From NCBI RefSeq assembly GCF_048593165.1, contig NZ_CP184271.1: a stretch of 64,000 nt of DNA. One strand, given 5' to 3'. The notes below the pieces were generated by a model that was not told the origin of the DNA, searched no databases, and saw nothing but the letters and a program-made list of their open reading frames with translations. Origin of the DNA: Pectobacterium sp013449375 (lineage in GTDB: Bacteria; Pseudomonadota; Gammaproteobacteria; Enterobacterales; Enterobacteriaceae). Position numbers and translations under genes: made by a program. This document shows positions 25,614 to 34,546 of this stretch, piece after piece. Each line of letters opens with the position of its first letter. Position 1 is the first letter of the stretch.

Positions 25614-26876
25614 TTACCCTTGACGTTGAGTGAGGATGGTTTCTTCATACTGACGCACCTGTTGCAGCCATTCGCTACCCGGAAGTACGTCATGACGCTG
25701 GCAGTAGTGTTCCCACACGGCTTGCCACGGTAGTGATTTCTGCTCTTCCAGCAGCGCCAGACGCGCGGTGTAATCGCCGTTTTGTTCCAGTTGGCGCAGC
25801 GTTTCCGTCGGTTCTAATAGCGCACGCAACAGGGCTTTCTTCATGTTGCGTGTGCCGATAACCCAAGCGGCGATACGGTTGATTGAGGCATCGAAGAAAT
25901 CGAGCCCGATATGTACGCGGTTAAGCAGCTTATGGCGCACGATTTCGTGGGCGATGGCTTGTGTTTCGTCGTCTAACAGTACCACGTGGTCGCTGTCCCA
26001 ACGAACCGGACGGCTAACGTGCAGCAGCAGACGTGGGACGTAGAGAATGGCGCTGGAAATCTTGTCGGAAATGACTTCGGTCGGGTGGAAGTGCCCGGCA
26101 TCCAGACAGAGTGCCGTGCCACGGCTGGCCGCGTAGCCGAGGTAGAATTCATTGGAGCCGACGGTGAAACTTTCCGCGCCGATTCCGAACAGCTTACTTT
26201 CCACTGCGTCGATATGATGTGCTTGATCGAGCGGTTCAGCGATGATCTCGTCCAGCGCGCTGAGTAGCCGCTGGCGGAACGCCAGACGATCGATGGTCAA
26301 GTCTTTCATGCCGTCCGGCACCCAGATGTTCATCACGGACGGCGTACCGAGTTCGCGGCCGAAGTAGGCAGAAATCCGGCGGCTAGCCTGACAGTGTTCA
26401 ATCCAGAAGCGACGTACTTTTTCGTCCGGGTGCGACAAGGTAAAACCGTCCGCGCTCAGCGGATGCGAAAAGCAGGTCGGGTTAAAATCCAGCCCGAGCT
26501 GGTGGCGTTTAGCCCACTCAACCCAGGTGCGGAAATGCTCGGGGGCAATTTCATTACGGGCGACGGGCTGCGCGGATTCCAGATAGATAGCGTGCAGATT
26601 CAGCCGCTTGGGGCCGGGAATGAGCGCAAAGGCTTGTTCCAGATCGGCACGCAGTTCATCTGGCGTGCTCGCTTTGCCGGGGTAGTTGCCGGTGGCCTGA
26701 ATGCCGCCGGTCAGCGGCCCACCGGTGTTCTCGAATCCGGCCACATCGTCACCCTGCCAGCAGTGCATTGACACCGGGATCTGATCGAGCTGTTCCAGCG
26801 CAGCCTCTACGTCAATATTCAGGCTGGCGTAACGCGCTTTCGCCAACTGCCAGGCGGTTTCAATCGGTGTGCTCAT
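25614..26876 (-). CDS. rhaA: L-rhamnose isomerase RhaA
   Basis: 420 residues (E. coli 419). This Mn2+-dependent TIM-barrel enzyme converts L-rhamnose to L-rhamnulose. Typical segments are VSMHCWQGDDVAGFE near the N-terminus, CLDAGHFHPTEVISDKISS with metal ligands, and HIGLDFFDASINRIAAWVIGTRN near the C-terminus. The ATG overlaps the rhaB stop (ATGA, 26873-26876), showing translational coupling in rhaBAD. Confidence 0.97.
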   Translation of the reverse strand: MSTPIETAWQLAKARYASLNIDVEAALEQLDQIPVSMHCWQGDDVAGFENTGGPLTGGIQATGNYPGKASTPDELRADLEQAFALIPGPKRLNLHAIYLESAQPVARNEIAPEHFRTWVEWAKRHQLGLDFNPTCFSHPLSADGFTLSHPDEKVRRFWIEHCQASRRISAYFGRELGTPSVMNIWVPDGMKDLTIDRLAFRQRLLSALDEIIAEPLDQAHHIDAVESKLFGIGAESFTVGSNEFYLGYAASRGTALCLDAGHFHPTEVISDKISSAILYVPRLLLHVSRPVRWDSDHVVLLDDETQAIAHEIVRHKLLNRVHIGLDFFDASINRIAAWVIGTRNMKKALLRALLEPTETLRQLEQNGDYTARLALLEEQKSLPWQAVWEHYCQRHDVLPGSEWLQQVRQYEETILTQRQG

Positions 26877-28363
26877 TGCGTGGTCTCCTTTTTGCCCTTC
26901 GGGGCGGTTTCTGGCTGGCTGAGCGCCTGAAAACGACGCCAGTGCCCGGCAAAATCACTCTCCGCACGCGGGGTATAGCGATGCAAAGGGAAGTTATGAG
27001 TCAGCATATGTCGGAAAGCGGCAAGGTCGGCGACGGCGCCCAGCGCCATCAGTTGGCAGCCGATATTGCCAAGCGTCGAGGCTTCGACCGGTCCGGCCAG
27101 AACCGGAATCTGGCACACATCGGCACACAGCTGGTTCAGGAAAGCGTTCTGGCTGCCGCCGCCGACAATGTGCAACTGGCGGATCGGTGCGTGCCGCAGT
27201 TCACCCAGTTCCAGTACCACCTGGCGGTAGAGCAGCGCGAGGCTGTCGAAGATACAGCGTGCCAGCTCGGCATCGCTTTGAGGTTCGGGCTGACCATGTT
27301 CACGGCAATAGTCGCGGATTGCCTGATGCATCGACGGCGGATTGATAAAGCACTCGTCATTTGGGTTAATCAGGCTGGCGAAGGCAGGTAGAGTGGCGGC
27401 GGACTGAATCAGCGCGCCTAAATCCTTGATGTCACGTTCCTGGCAGACCCGCTGTAACAGCCACAGGCCCATGATATTTTTCAGCACCCGATAGGTGCCG
27501 TCTACGCCGCCTTCGTTGGTGATATTGGCCGCCAGCGCCTGCGGGCTGTTAAATGGCGTGTCGCTCTCAATGCCCATCAGCGACCAGGTGCCGGAGCTGA
27601 GATAGGCGCTGTCGCGGCTCTGCAATGGCGCACCGATCACCGCACTGGCGGTATCGTGCGTAGCGACGGCGGTGACGGGAATTTGCCGTCCGCTCGGTGC
27701 TACCCAATTTCCTACGACGTGCCCCGGCTGCACGGGGTCGCTCAACCAGCGGCGTGGTACACCCAGATAGTCCAGCAGCGTGCCATCCCAGGTTTTCTTT
27801 TCCAGATTAAGCAGTTGGGTTGTACTGGCGTTGGTGTATTCGCAAACCAGATTCCCCGTGAGGCGATAATGAAAATAGTCGGGGATCATCAACAGGTGTG
27901 CCACCTGATTCAGATTCTCAGACGGCGCATCACCCTGCGCTTTAAGCTGGTACAGCGTATTAAACGGCAGGAATTGAATACCGGTACGCTGATAGATCGC
28001 CTCACGCCCCAGCTCGGCGGTGACGGTAGCCATTACGCCATCGGTGCGGTGGTCGCGATAGGAATACGGCAGACCAACGCGCTGCCCGTCCTTATCAAGT
28101 AGCACATAGTCCACGCCCCAACTGTCGATTCCAATGCTATCAGGCGCGATACCCATGGCATCGATTTGATGTAATCCGATGAGAATATCGCGTTCCAGTG
28201 CGGCGAGATCCCACTGGTGGTGGTTGTCCTGAAATACCAGCGTGTTGCTGAAACGGTGAATTTCTTTCAGCGTCAGATGCTGCGTTGCGGTGTGCAAGGT
28301 TGCCAGCATGACCCGACCACTGGATGCCCCCAAATCTACCGCCACGATATTCTTCACCGCCAT
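26873..28363 (-). CDS. rhaB: Rhamnulokinase RhaB
   Basis: 496 residues from MAVKNIVAVDLGASSGRVML at 28363, preceded by AAGGAG; the upstream in-frame extension is not conserved. It phosphorylates L-rhamnulose. FGGY-kinase features are the N-terminal phosphate-binding DLGASSGR, IDSWGVDYVLLD, and the C-terminal GGGSQNAFLNQLCADVCQIPVLAGPVEASTLGN. First gene of the operon; divergent from rhaS, with the control region between. Confidence 0.97.
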   Translation of the reverse strand: MAVKNIVAVDLGASSGRVMLATLHTATQHLTLKEIHRFSNTLVFQDNHHQWDLAALERDILIGLHQIDAMGIAPDSIGIDSWGVDYVLLDKDGQRVGLPYSYRDHRTDGVMATVTAELGREAIYQRTGIQFLPFNTLYQLKAQGDAPSENLNQVAHLLMIPDYFHYRLTGNLVCEYTNASTTQLLNLEKKTWDGTLLDYLGVPRRWLSDPVQPGHVVGNWVAPSGRQIPVTAVATHDTASAVIGAPLQSRDSAYLSSGTWSLMGIESDTPFNSPQALAANITNEGGVDGTYRVLKNIMGLWLLQRVCQERDIKDLGALIQSAATLPAFASLINPNDECFINPPSMHQAIRDYCREHGQPEPQSDAELARCIFDSLALLYRQVVLELGELRHAPIRQLHIVGGGSQNAFLNQLCADVCQIPVLAGPVEASTLGNIGCQLMALGAVADLAAFRHMLTHNFPLHRYTPRAESDFAGHWRRFQALSQPETAPKGKKETTQ

Positions 28364-28698
28364 AGCCGCACTCCTTATTGTTGGATGTGTTGCAGTGTAA
28401 AGAGCGGTAACGGTAGCCACCTTCCTATGAGTGCCATCAACAACAGGCGGCTGGCAAAATGACAAAGCTGACCGTGAAAGGGCTCACAATCTGGGAAATT
28501 ATTTAGGGAATAACCATGAAAAAATCAGGGAAAAGGCGGTGTGATCCTTACCACACTTCAACTAATTGGGCGGTGCGATCTTAAAAAAAGAGCAGTCAGA
28601 CGGCACGTGGGTGACGGTAATTTAAGGTCGGTTCTGTGGCTTCTGGCTACCCTTTTTCAAAGGCCGCATTTTTGCCAGAGGCTGAATGGAGAACTGAA
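28364..28698. promoter_or_regulatory. Divergent rhaB / rhaS control region
   Basis: 335 bp between rhaB and rhaS, expected by analogy with E. coli to hold RhaS sites for rhaBAD, RhaR sites for rhaSR and a shared CRP site. A CRP-like palindrome is seen (separate entry). I cannot place the RhaS half-sites reliably. No gene fits in the interval. Confidence 0.7.
28540..28555. promoter_or_regulatory. Putative CRP site in the rha control region
   Basis: TGTGATCCTTACCACA matches TGTGA-N6-TCACA with one mismatch and lies midway between rhaB and rhaS, where catabolite control of both transcripts is known in E. coli. Confidence 0.55.
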
Positions 28699-29538
28699 AT
28701 GACGCTACTTCGTGGTGATGATTTTTTTACTTCGCGTGCCGTAACGGTGGCGGTAGAACCGCGCACGCCGCAAACGGCGTTTCCTGAGCACTACCATGAT
28801 TTCTGGGAAATTGTGCTGGTGGAACAGGGCGCTGGCGTCCACGTGTTTAACGATCAGCCTTATGCGCTGTGCAGCGGTTCGGTGTTCTTTGTTCGCGATA
28901 ACGACAGGCATCTGTTTGAAGACGTGGAAGGGCTGTGTCTGACCAACATGCTGTACCGCTCGCCGCGCGGATTCCGCTTCCTTTCCGATATTGCCGCTTT
29001 TTTGCCGTATGGCCCGAACGGTGAGTGGCAGGGGCAGTGGCAGGTGAATGCTGTGGGGATGCAGCAGTTGAAGCAGTCGTTGAACAGCCTAGCTGAATTA
29101 GCGCAGAGCGATGCGCCGGAAGCGATTGCCGCCAGTGAGAGCCTGTTTCTGCACATTCTGGTGCAGTTGCGTCAGCAGTGCTTCCAAACGCAGGCCAACG
29201 GCTCCGAACGTCAGGGAGTACAGGCGCTGCTGGGCTGGCTGCAAAACAACTACAGTGAAGAGGTGAACTGGGGGAGCTTAGCCGATCAGTTCTCGCTGCC
29301 GCTGCGCACGCTGCATCGCCAACTCAAACAACACACCGGTATGACGCCACAACGCTATCTGAATCGGTTAAGATTATTGGAGGCGCGTCGGCGGTTGCAG
29401 CAGAGTGATGACTCGATCACCACCATTGCGCACGCCTGTGGATTTAGCGACAGTAATCACTTCTCGACGCAATTCCGCAAGGCATTCTCGCAGGCGCCTA
29501 AGTCACTACGCCATCAGGCGTTTTCTCGTGAAGAGTAG
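28699..29538 (+). CDS. rhaS: RhaS, AraC-family activator of rhaBAD
   Basis: 279 residues from MTLLRGDDFFTSRAVTVAVEPR, which has GGAGAA upstream; the frame is open 63 bp further but that part is not conserved. The N-terminal cupin (about 20-110: FPEHYHDFWEIVLVEQG..HVFNDQPYAL) binds L-rhamnose, and the C-terminal double HTH (about 180-275: ADQFSLPLRTLHRQLKQHTGMTPQRYLNRLRLLEARR, CGFSDSNHFSTQFRKAF) is typical AraC/XylS. Activates rhaBAD and probably a transporter gene outside the window. rhaR follows 24 bp later. Confidence 0.96.
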   Translation: MTLLRGDDFFTSRAVTVAVEPRTPQTAFPEHYHDFWEIVLVEQGAGVHVFNDQPYALCSGSVFFVRDNDRHLFEDVEGLCLTNMLYRSPRGFRFLSDIAAFLPYGPNGEWQGQWQVNAVGMQQLKQSLNSLAELAQSDAPEAIAASESLFLHILVQLRQQCFQTQANGSERQGVQALLGWLQNNYSEEVNWGSLADQFSLPLRTLHRQLKQHTGMTPQRYLNRLRLLEARRRLQQSDDSITTIAHACGFSDSNHFSTQFRKAFSQAPKSLRHQAFSREE

Positions 29539-29562
29539 GTAACAGCAACGGCGGGTGAGGGA

Positions 29563-30417
29563 ATGACGACAGCAATACGGGGTTTGAAATTACAGACTGA
29601 AGACTATTTCCTCACCGACAAGAATGCCGTGATGGTGGCCGAGCGGCACCCGCAGCCAGCGTTTCCACTGCATCATCATGATTTTGACGAACTGGTGATT
29701 GTCTGGCGCGGGAATGGCCTGCACCTCTGGAACGATGTGCCTTACCGTATTACCCGTGGCGACATGTTCTATGTCTCCGCGAATGATCGCCACAGCTATG
29801 AGTCCGTCAACGGGCTAGAACTGGACAATATCCTCTATATTCGCAACCGCCTGACGTTATCTGCCGACTGGCAAATGCTGCTGCCGAGTGGGGAACGCCC
29901 ACAAAGCCAGCGCCACTGGTGTCTAGGTTCGGAAGGTATGGATACCCTCCGTGAGAAGGTGGATGCGCTGAGGCAGGAGTGCATGAAATCCGATGCGCTG
30001 TCATTGCAGTTGAGTGAGGCGCTGCTGTTGCAGATTGCGCTGCTGGCGGCGCGCTACCGCCACACGCCGGATAATCCACAACTGGCCGATGCGCATCAGC
30101 TGGATATGTTGATGAATGCGCTGCGTGCCAGCATTGCGACGCCGTTCCGCTTTGAAGCTTTCTGTGAGCACCACCACTTCAGCGCCCGCAGTTTGCGTTC
30201 GCGTTTTAAAGAACAAACCGGCATGAGCGTGCCGCATTACTTGCGCCAGTTGCGGCTCTGCAAAGCGATGGAACTGCTGCGTTATGACCTACAAACCATC
30301 GGTGACGTCGCCGCGTTGTGCGGCTTTGAAGACAGCAACTACTTCTCTGTGGTGTTCCATCAAGCGTTCGGCGTCTCCCCCAGCGCCTATCGCCAGCGCT
30401 TCCTGAATGTGGAGTGA
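29563..30417 (+). CDS. rhaR: RhaR, AraC-family activator of rhaSR
   Basis: 284 residues. Cupin domain with FPLHHHDFDELVIVWRGNGLHLWNDVPYRITRGDMFYV and C-terminal HTHs (FRFEAFCEHHHFSARSLRSRFKEQTGMSVPHYLRQLRLCKAMELL, CGFEDSNYFSVVFHQAFGVSPSAYRQ). It senses L-rhamnose and activates rhaSR. Second gene of the rhaSR operon. In E. coli rhaT comes after it; here a toxin-antitoxin pair and then a peptide-type ABC transporter occupy that place, so the rhamnose permease must be elsewhere or absent. Confidence 0.96.
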   Translation: MTTAIRGLKLQTEDYFLTDKNAVMVAERHPQPAFPLHHHDFDELVIVWRGNGLHLWNDVPYRITRGDMFYVSANDRHSYESVNGLELDNILYIRNRLTLSADWQMLLPSGERPQSQRHWCLGSEGMDTLREKVDALRQECMKSDALSLQLSEALLLQIALLAARYRHTPDNPQLADAHQLDMLMNALRASIATPFRFEAFCEHHHFSARSLRSRFKEQTGMSVPHYLRQLRLCKAMELLRYDLQTIGDVAALCGFEDSNYFSVVFHQAFGVSPSAYRQRFLNVE

Positions 30418-30455
30418 CGGCGTTTAGCTATTGGGTGTGATGAATCAATGGCGGG

Positions 30456-30710
30456 TTAATAGTGGTAGCGGCAGGCAGCGATCATCATGGCGTCATCGGT
30501 GATGGCATAAACCAAACGATGTTCTTCGGTGATACGGCGCGACCAGAAACCAGCAAGGTTATGTTTAAGTGGCTCTGGTTTTCCTTTTCCCTCAAAAGGT
30601 GTTCTGCACGTTTCTTTTATTAATTCATTGATCTTTTTGACCATCCGCTTATCGATGTCCTGCCAGTACAGGTAGTCTTCCCATGCTTCTTCTGACCAGG
30701 TTAGTTTCAC
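30456..30710 (-). CDS. yoeB: YoeB toxin (RelE family)
   Basis: 84 residues, the length of E. coli YoeB. It is a ribosome-dependent mRNA interferase that cleaves at the start of messages. The catalytic C-terminal segment is intact (FWSRRITEEHRLVYAITDDAMMIAACRYHY, with the E..R and terminal RYHY motif), as is the WSEEAWEDYLYWQ N-terminus. It overlaps the antitoxin gene by 4 bp (ATGA). Confidence 0.96.
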   Translation of the reverse strand: MKLTWSEEAWEDYLYWQDIDKRMVKKINELIKETCRTPFEGKGKPEPLKHNLAGFWSRRITEEHRLVYAITDDAMMIAACRYHY

Positions 30711-30958
30711 TCAATGATATCTCTTTCTTCGCCATTGCCAGCCTTAAGGCTCTCGATTGAGTTCATCAGTCTTTTGGCATTGGCTGGTGAACGCAGTAAA
30801 TACGCGGTCTCCTCTAGAGAGTTATACTCTTCCAAAGACATCAGCACGCAGGCTTCACCATTCTGTCGGGTGATAAGTATGGGAGCACGGTCTTCGACCG
30901 TTTTCATCATGGTCGCCGATAGATTTTGTCGGGCTTCACTGTAGCTAATTGTACGCAT
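30707..30958 (-). CDS. yefM: YefM antitoxin (Phd/YefM family)
   Basis: 83 residues from MRTISYSEARQNLSATM at 30958, which follows AGGAGGGACAA. The N-terminal fold binds operator DNA and toxin (ITRQNGEACVLMSLEEYNSLEETAYLL) and the C-terminal tail neutralises YoeB. The first gene of the pair, preceded by an AT-rich promoter with a TGTAC half-palindrome region (about 30970-30990), probably its operator. Confidence 0.96.
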   Translation of the reverse strand: MRTISYSEARQNLSATMMKTVEDRAPILITRQNGEACVLMSLEEYNSLEETAYLLRSPANAKRLMNSIESLKAGNGEERDIIE

Positions 30959-31033
30959 TTGTCCCTCCTGATATGTACTTATCATTGTACAATGTCGCCG
31001 CGTTTTTAACCACCCAATCTTTCTTCAACAGCG

Positions 31034-32731
31034 CTACTCCGCCACCGTTGAAAGCAACAGGCGTGTGTAAGGGTGCTGCGGTTGATTGAAGATCTGCTCG
31101 ACCGGCCCGGTTTCTACGATATCCCCGTCTTTCATGACCGCGATGCGATGGCTCATGTGCTGCACCACGCCCAAATCGTGGGAGATGAACAGCATCGTTA
31201 GCCCTAACTGGCGTTGCAGTGCGACCAGCAAATCCAGCACCTGCGCCTGTGTCGTGACGTCCAGCGCCGATACCGGTTCGTCGCAGATCAGAATCTCAGG
31301 TTCCGAAGCCAGCGCCTGTGCGATGGAGACGCGCTGGCGTTGCCCGCCGGACAGCGCTCTTGGGCGGCGGCTCAGCAGGTCGGGCGTCAGGCCGACATAC
31401 TCGAGTAACGTCAGGATGCGCCGCTGTTTCTCATCGTCGCTTAAATCGCGGCGCAAACGCAGCGGCTGATTCAGAATCTGGGCGACGGTAAATTGCGGAT
31501 CGAACGAGCTAAGCGGATCCTGTGTGATCGTCTGAATGCGTGCGCGCAGCGGTCGGCGTTCGCGTTCTGTTAACGTGCTCCAGGCATGGTCCGCCAGTCG
31601 GACTTCGCCGCTGTCCGGTTTTTGCAGCGCCAGAATGACTTTGCCCAGCGTGGTTTTCCCCGAACCGGATTCTCCAACGATGCCCAGCGTTTCGCCGCGT
31701 TTGATTTGGAGAGACACCTGATTGACGGCCTGCATCCGACTGCCATCAGGGCGCTTGAACGACACTGCAATGCGATCCGCCGTCAGGGCGATGGTATCGT
31801 CAGTGTGCGTCGTCGCCAGAGACGCGGCTGAGGGATCAATGCCATTCTGTAAGGGATCGACGCCAGCCAGCCACTTTCCCCGCGTAGAAGCCGTTGGGAT
31901 CGCTGCCAGCAATTTGCGGGTGCAGGGATGCGTCGGTGCTGACAGGATCTGTCGCGCCTCACCGCCTTCTACCAACGATCCGTTCTGCATCACGATGACG
32001 CGATCCGCCACCTCAGCGACGACGGCAAGATCGTGGGTGATCAGTAAAACGCCGTGTCCTGCCTGTGCCAAGGCGGTGAAGACTTTCAACACTTGCTTTT
32101 GCACGGTGGCATCCAGCGCGGTAGTGGGTTCATCGGCAATCAGTAACTGTGGGCCGGCTGACAACGCGGAAGCAATAAGCGCTCGCTGGCGCAGGCCGCC
32201 GGACAGTTCATGCGGATATTGGGCGGCGCGGTTCTCTGGATCGGGAATACCTGCTTTTGTCAGGAGTTCGGCGACGCGTGCGGGAACCTGTTCACGCGGC
32301 AGCAAGCGGTGGGTCAGAATCGGTTCGGCGACTTCCTGCCCGATCTTGCGCAGCGGATCGAGAGACACCAGTGCATCCTGTAAAACAAAGCCGATTTCAC
32401 GGCCACGAATCGCCCGCCAGTCGCGGTCGGTCAGATAGCGTAAATCACACAGACTGCCGTCATGGCGCGTGAGCTCAATGGCGTTTGCCTGTACGTCAAC
32501 GTTTTCACCGGCCAGACCCACGAGCGTGCGAGCGGTGACGGATTTCCCTGAACCCGATTCGCCGACCAGCGCCAGAATTTCTCCGGCATTGACCTGAAAA
32601 GAGAGGTTTTTAACCGAACGAATGGGGCCGAATGGGCTGGGAAACGTGACGCTCAGGCCGTCTACGCGCAGCAGCGGCGTCTTCTCGGATGCCGCTGCAT
32701 GATAGGGGTGAGGAAGGGAATTCAGGCTCAT
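31034..32731 (-). CDS. ABC transporter ATP-binding protein, fused dual ATPase
   Basis: 565 residues with two ATPase domains, as in DppD-DppF or YejF fusions. Domain 1 (about 20-275) has Walker A GESGSGKS, signature LSGGLRQRA and Walker B LLIADEPTTALD. Domain 2 (about 310-555) has GESGSGKT, LSGGQRQRVS and ILICDEPVSALD. Each half ends with the oligopeptide-permease C-terminal extension. It powers import of peptides or related solutes with the permeases upstream. Last gene of a four-gene operon; overlaps the permease gene by 4 bp. Confidence 0.94.
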   Translation of the reverse strand: MSLNSLPHPYHAAASEKTPLLRVDGLSVTFPSPFGPIRSVKNLSFQVNAGEILALVGESGSGKSVTARTLVGLAGENVDVQANAIELTRHDGSLCDLRYLTDRDWRAIRGREIGFVLQDALVSLDPLRKIGQEVAEPILTHRLLPREQVPARVAELLTKAGIPDPENRAAQYPHELSGGLRQRALIASALSAGPQLLIADEPTTALDATVQKQVLKVFTALAQAGHGVLLITHDLAVVAEVADRVIVMQNGSLVEGGEARQILSAPTHPCTRKLLAAIPTASTRGKWLAGVDPLQNGIDPSAASLATTHTDDTIALTADRIAVSFKRPDGSRMQAVNQVSLQIKRGETLGIVGESGSGKTTLGKVILALQKPDSGEVRLADHAWSTLTERERRPLRARIQTITQDPLSSFDPQFTVAQILNQPLRLRRDLSDDEKQRRILTLLEYVGLTPDLLSRRPRALSGGQRQRVSIAQALASEPEILICDEPVSALDVTTQAQVLDLLVALQRQLGLTMLFISHDLGVVQHMSHRIAVMKDGDIVETGPVEQIFNQPQHPYTRLLLSTVAE

Positions 32732-33594
32732 CGTGCCTCTCCTTTTGCCAAAATGGCCTGTAAACGACGTCCCAGCAACGTAATAGAAATCACCGACAGC
32801 GCAACGACGCTGGCGGGCAGCAGGCTCACCCAGGGAGCGATATCAAGGAAGTTACGTCCGTCAGCTAGTAGCGCGCCCCATTCGGCGGTCGGTGGCACGA
32901 CGCCCAAGCCCAGAAAGCTCAGCGCCGAGGCGGACAGCACCGCGTGGCCGACGCCAATGGTGGCGACAATCAACAACGGGCGCAGCGTATTGGGAATGAT
33001 ATGGCGGAAAACGATATACAGCGGATGCTCACCCAGCGCAATCGCATGCTCGACATAGCCGGATAGTCTGACTTGCAGCACCTGAGAGCGAATTAAACGC
33101 GCATAACCCGCAATCCCCGCCAGCCCAACGGCCAACATGGTGTTTTCCGGTCCGCGTCCCAGTACGGCGATCACCAGCAATGCCAGTAGCAGGTCGGGAA
33201 ACGCCAGCATGATGTCCAACAGGCGCACCAAAACCTGACGGATACGCAGCGGCGCGAGCACTGACAGGGTGCCAAACAGCACGCCGCCGAAGCAGGCGAT
33301 CAGCATCGCGCCGACGCCGATGCCCAGCGACAGCGAGGTGCCGTGCACGATGCGGGAAAAAATATCGCGTCCCAGCTGATCGGTGCCGAACCAATAGGTG
33401 GCGTTCGGTGGCTGAAATACTGCGCCCATATCCATTTCATCGGCGGTACGGCTGGTAAACAGCGAAGGAAAAAAGACTGCCAGCGCCAGCAGGAAAACGA
33501 TAGCAGCAGGCAATAGTGTCGCCGTGCTCAGCCACGGGCTGCGATAGGTTTTTCTTGAGGGCGTCTGCGTAAAGGGCATCGGTTCACTACTCAT
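32728..33594 (-). CDS. ABC transporter permease (DppC/OppC type)
   Basis: 288 residues from MSSEPMPFTQTPSRKTYRSP at 33594; an upstream in-frame extension lies inside the previous gene. Inner-membrane permease with about six membrane segments and the conserved DppC N-terminal FGTDQLGRDIFSRIVHGTSLSLGIG motif, then the EAA-type loop EHAIALGEHPLYIVFRHIIPN. Pairs with the DppB-type permease encoded just before. Confidence 0.92.
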   Translation of the reverse strand: MSSEPMPFTQTPSRKTYRSPWLSTATLLPAAIVFLLALAVFFPSLFTSRTADEMDMGAVFQPPNATYWFGTDQLGRDIFSRIVHGTSLSLGIGVGAMLIACFGGVLFGTLSVLAPLRIRQVLVRLLDIMLAFPDLLLALLVIAVLGRGPENTMLAVGLAGIAGYARLIRSQVLQVRLSGYVEHAIALGEHPLYIVFRHIIPNTLRPLLIVATIGVGHAVLSASALSFLGLGVVPPTAEWGALLADGRNFLDIAPWVSLLPASVVALSVISITLLGRRLQAILAKGEAR

Positions 33595-34546
33595 GGGCGC
33601 TCGTTTTCTTACGTAAGCGGGGATCGATGATGAGATACAGCGCATCCACCAGCAGGTTGATGACGACGAACAGGAACGCGGACAGCATCACGACGCCCAG
33701 CACCAGCGGCATGTCGCGGTTTTCAATCGCGCTCAGCGTGACTTGCCCGATACCCGCGCGGCCAAAGACGGTTTCAGTCAACACGGAACCGCCGAGTACG
33801 CTTGCCAGAAGCGTACCGGTCAGCGTTGAGGCTGCCAGCGCCGCATGGCGTAAACCGTGGCGAAAACGCAGTCCGATTTCGCTGACGCCGCGCGTGCGCA
33901 CGGTTAACGAAAACGGTTGGGAGAGCGCCTCTTCCAAGCCGTCACGCAGTACCTGACTCAGAATCGCGGCAATCGGCAGACTTAGCGTGATAACCGGCAA
34001 CACCAGCGACATTACGCCGTCGTTGCCTGTGACCGGAAACCATTGTAGACGAAAGCTGAACAGGCTCAGCAGTACGATCCCAATCCAGTAGACCGGTGTG
34101 CTAAGCAGCGTCAGTTCCAGCCAGGAAACGGTGGTACGCAGCGTACCATAACGCCCTGCGGTCAGCAGCGCGCTGGTAATCGCAAGGAACAACGCCAGAA
34201 TCAGACCGCCGAGCGCCAGCGGCAGGGTTTCATGCATCGCATCGCTAATTACGCTGCCGACTGGCAGACGATAGAGATAGCTGACGCCAAAATCGCCTTG
34301 TAGCGCCTGCCCGCAGTAGCGCAGATATTGCACCCACAGCGGCTGGTCGAGCCCGAATTGTTTGATGAGTACGGCGCGATAGGCTTCATCCACCACGTTG
34401 TCGCCGCCGCTAAGAATGGCGACCGGATCGCCGGGGATCAGTTTGACGGCAATAAACGTCAGTGTGGCTGCGCCCCAGAGCACAGCCAGAATGGTGAAAA
34501 GACGTTTACCTATCGCGTACAGATTAACGTTTAATCCAGACATCAT
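33587..34546 (-). CDS. ABC transporter permease (DppB/OppB type)
   Basis: 319 residues with six predicted membrane helices. The N-terminal FTILAVLWGAATLTFIAVKLIPGDPV and the EAA loop (LTVRTRGVSEIGLRFRHGLRHAALAASTLTGT) are typical of DppB-type permeases. Overlaps the end of the binding-protein gene by 23 bp and the DppC gene by 8 bp, so the four genes are tightly coupled. A second ATG at 34543 is also possible. Confidence 0.92.
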   Translation of the reverse strand: MMSGLNVNLYAIGKRLFTILAVLWGAATLTFIAVKLIPGDPVAILSGGDNVVDEAYRAVLIKQFGLDQPLWVQYLRYCGQALQGDFGVSYLYRLPVGSVISDAMHETLPLALGGLILALFLAITSALLTAGRYGTLRTTVSWLELTLLSTPVYWIGIVLLSLFSFRLQWFPVTGNDGVMSLVLPVITLSLPIAAILSQVLRDGLEEALSQPFSLTVRTRGVSEIGLRFRHGLRHAALAASTLTGTLLASVLGGSVLTETVFGRAGIGQVTLSAIENRDMPLVLGVVMLSAFLFVVINLLVDALYLIIDPRLRKKTSAHE

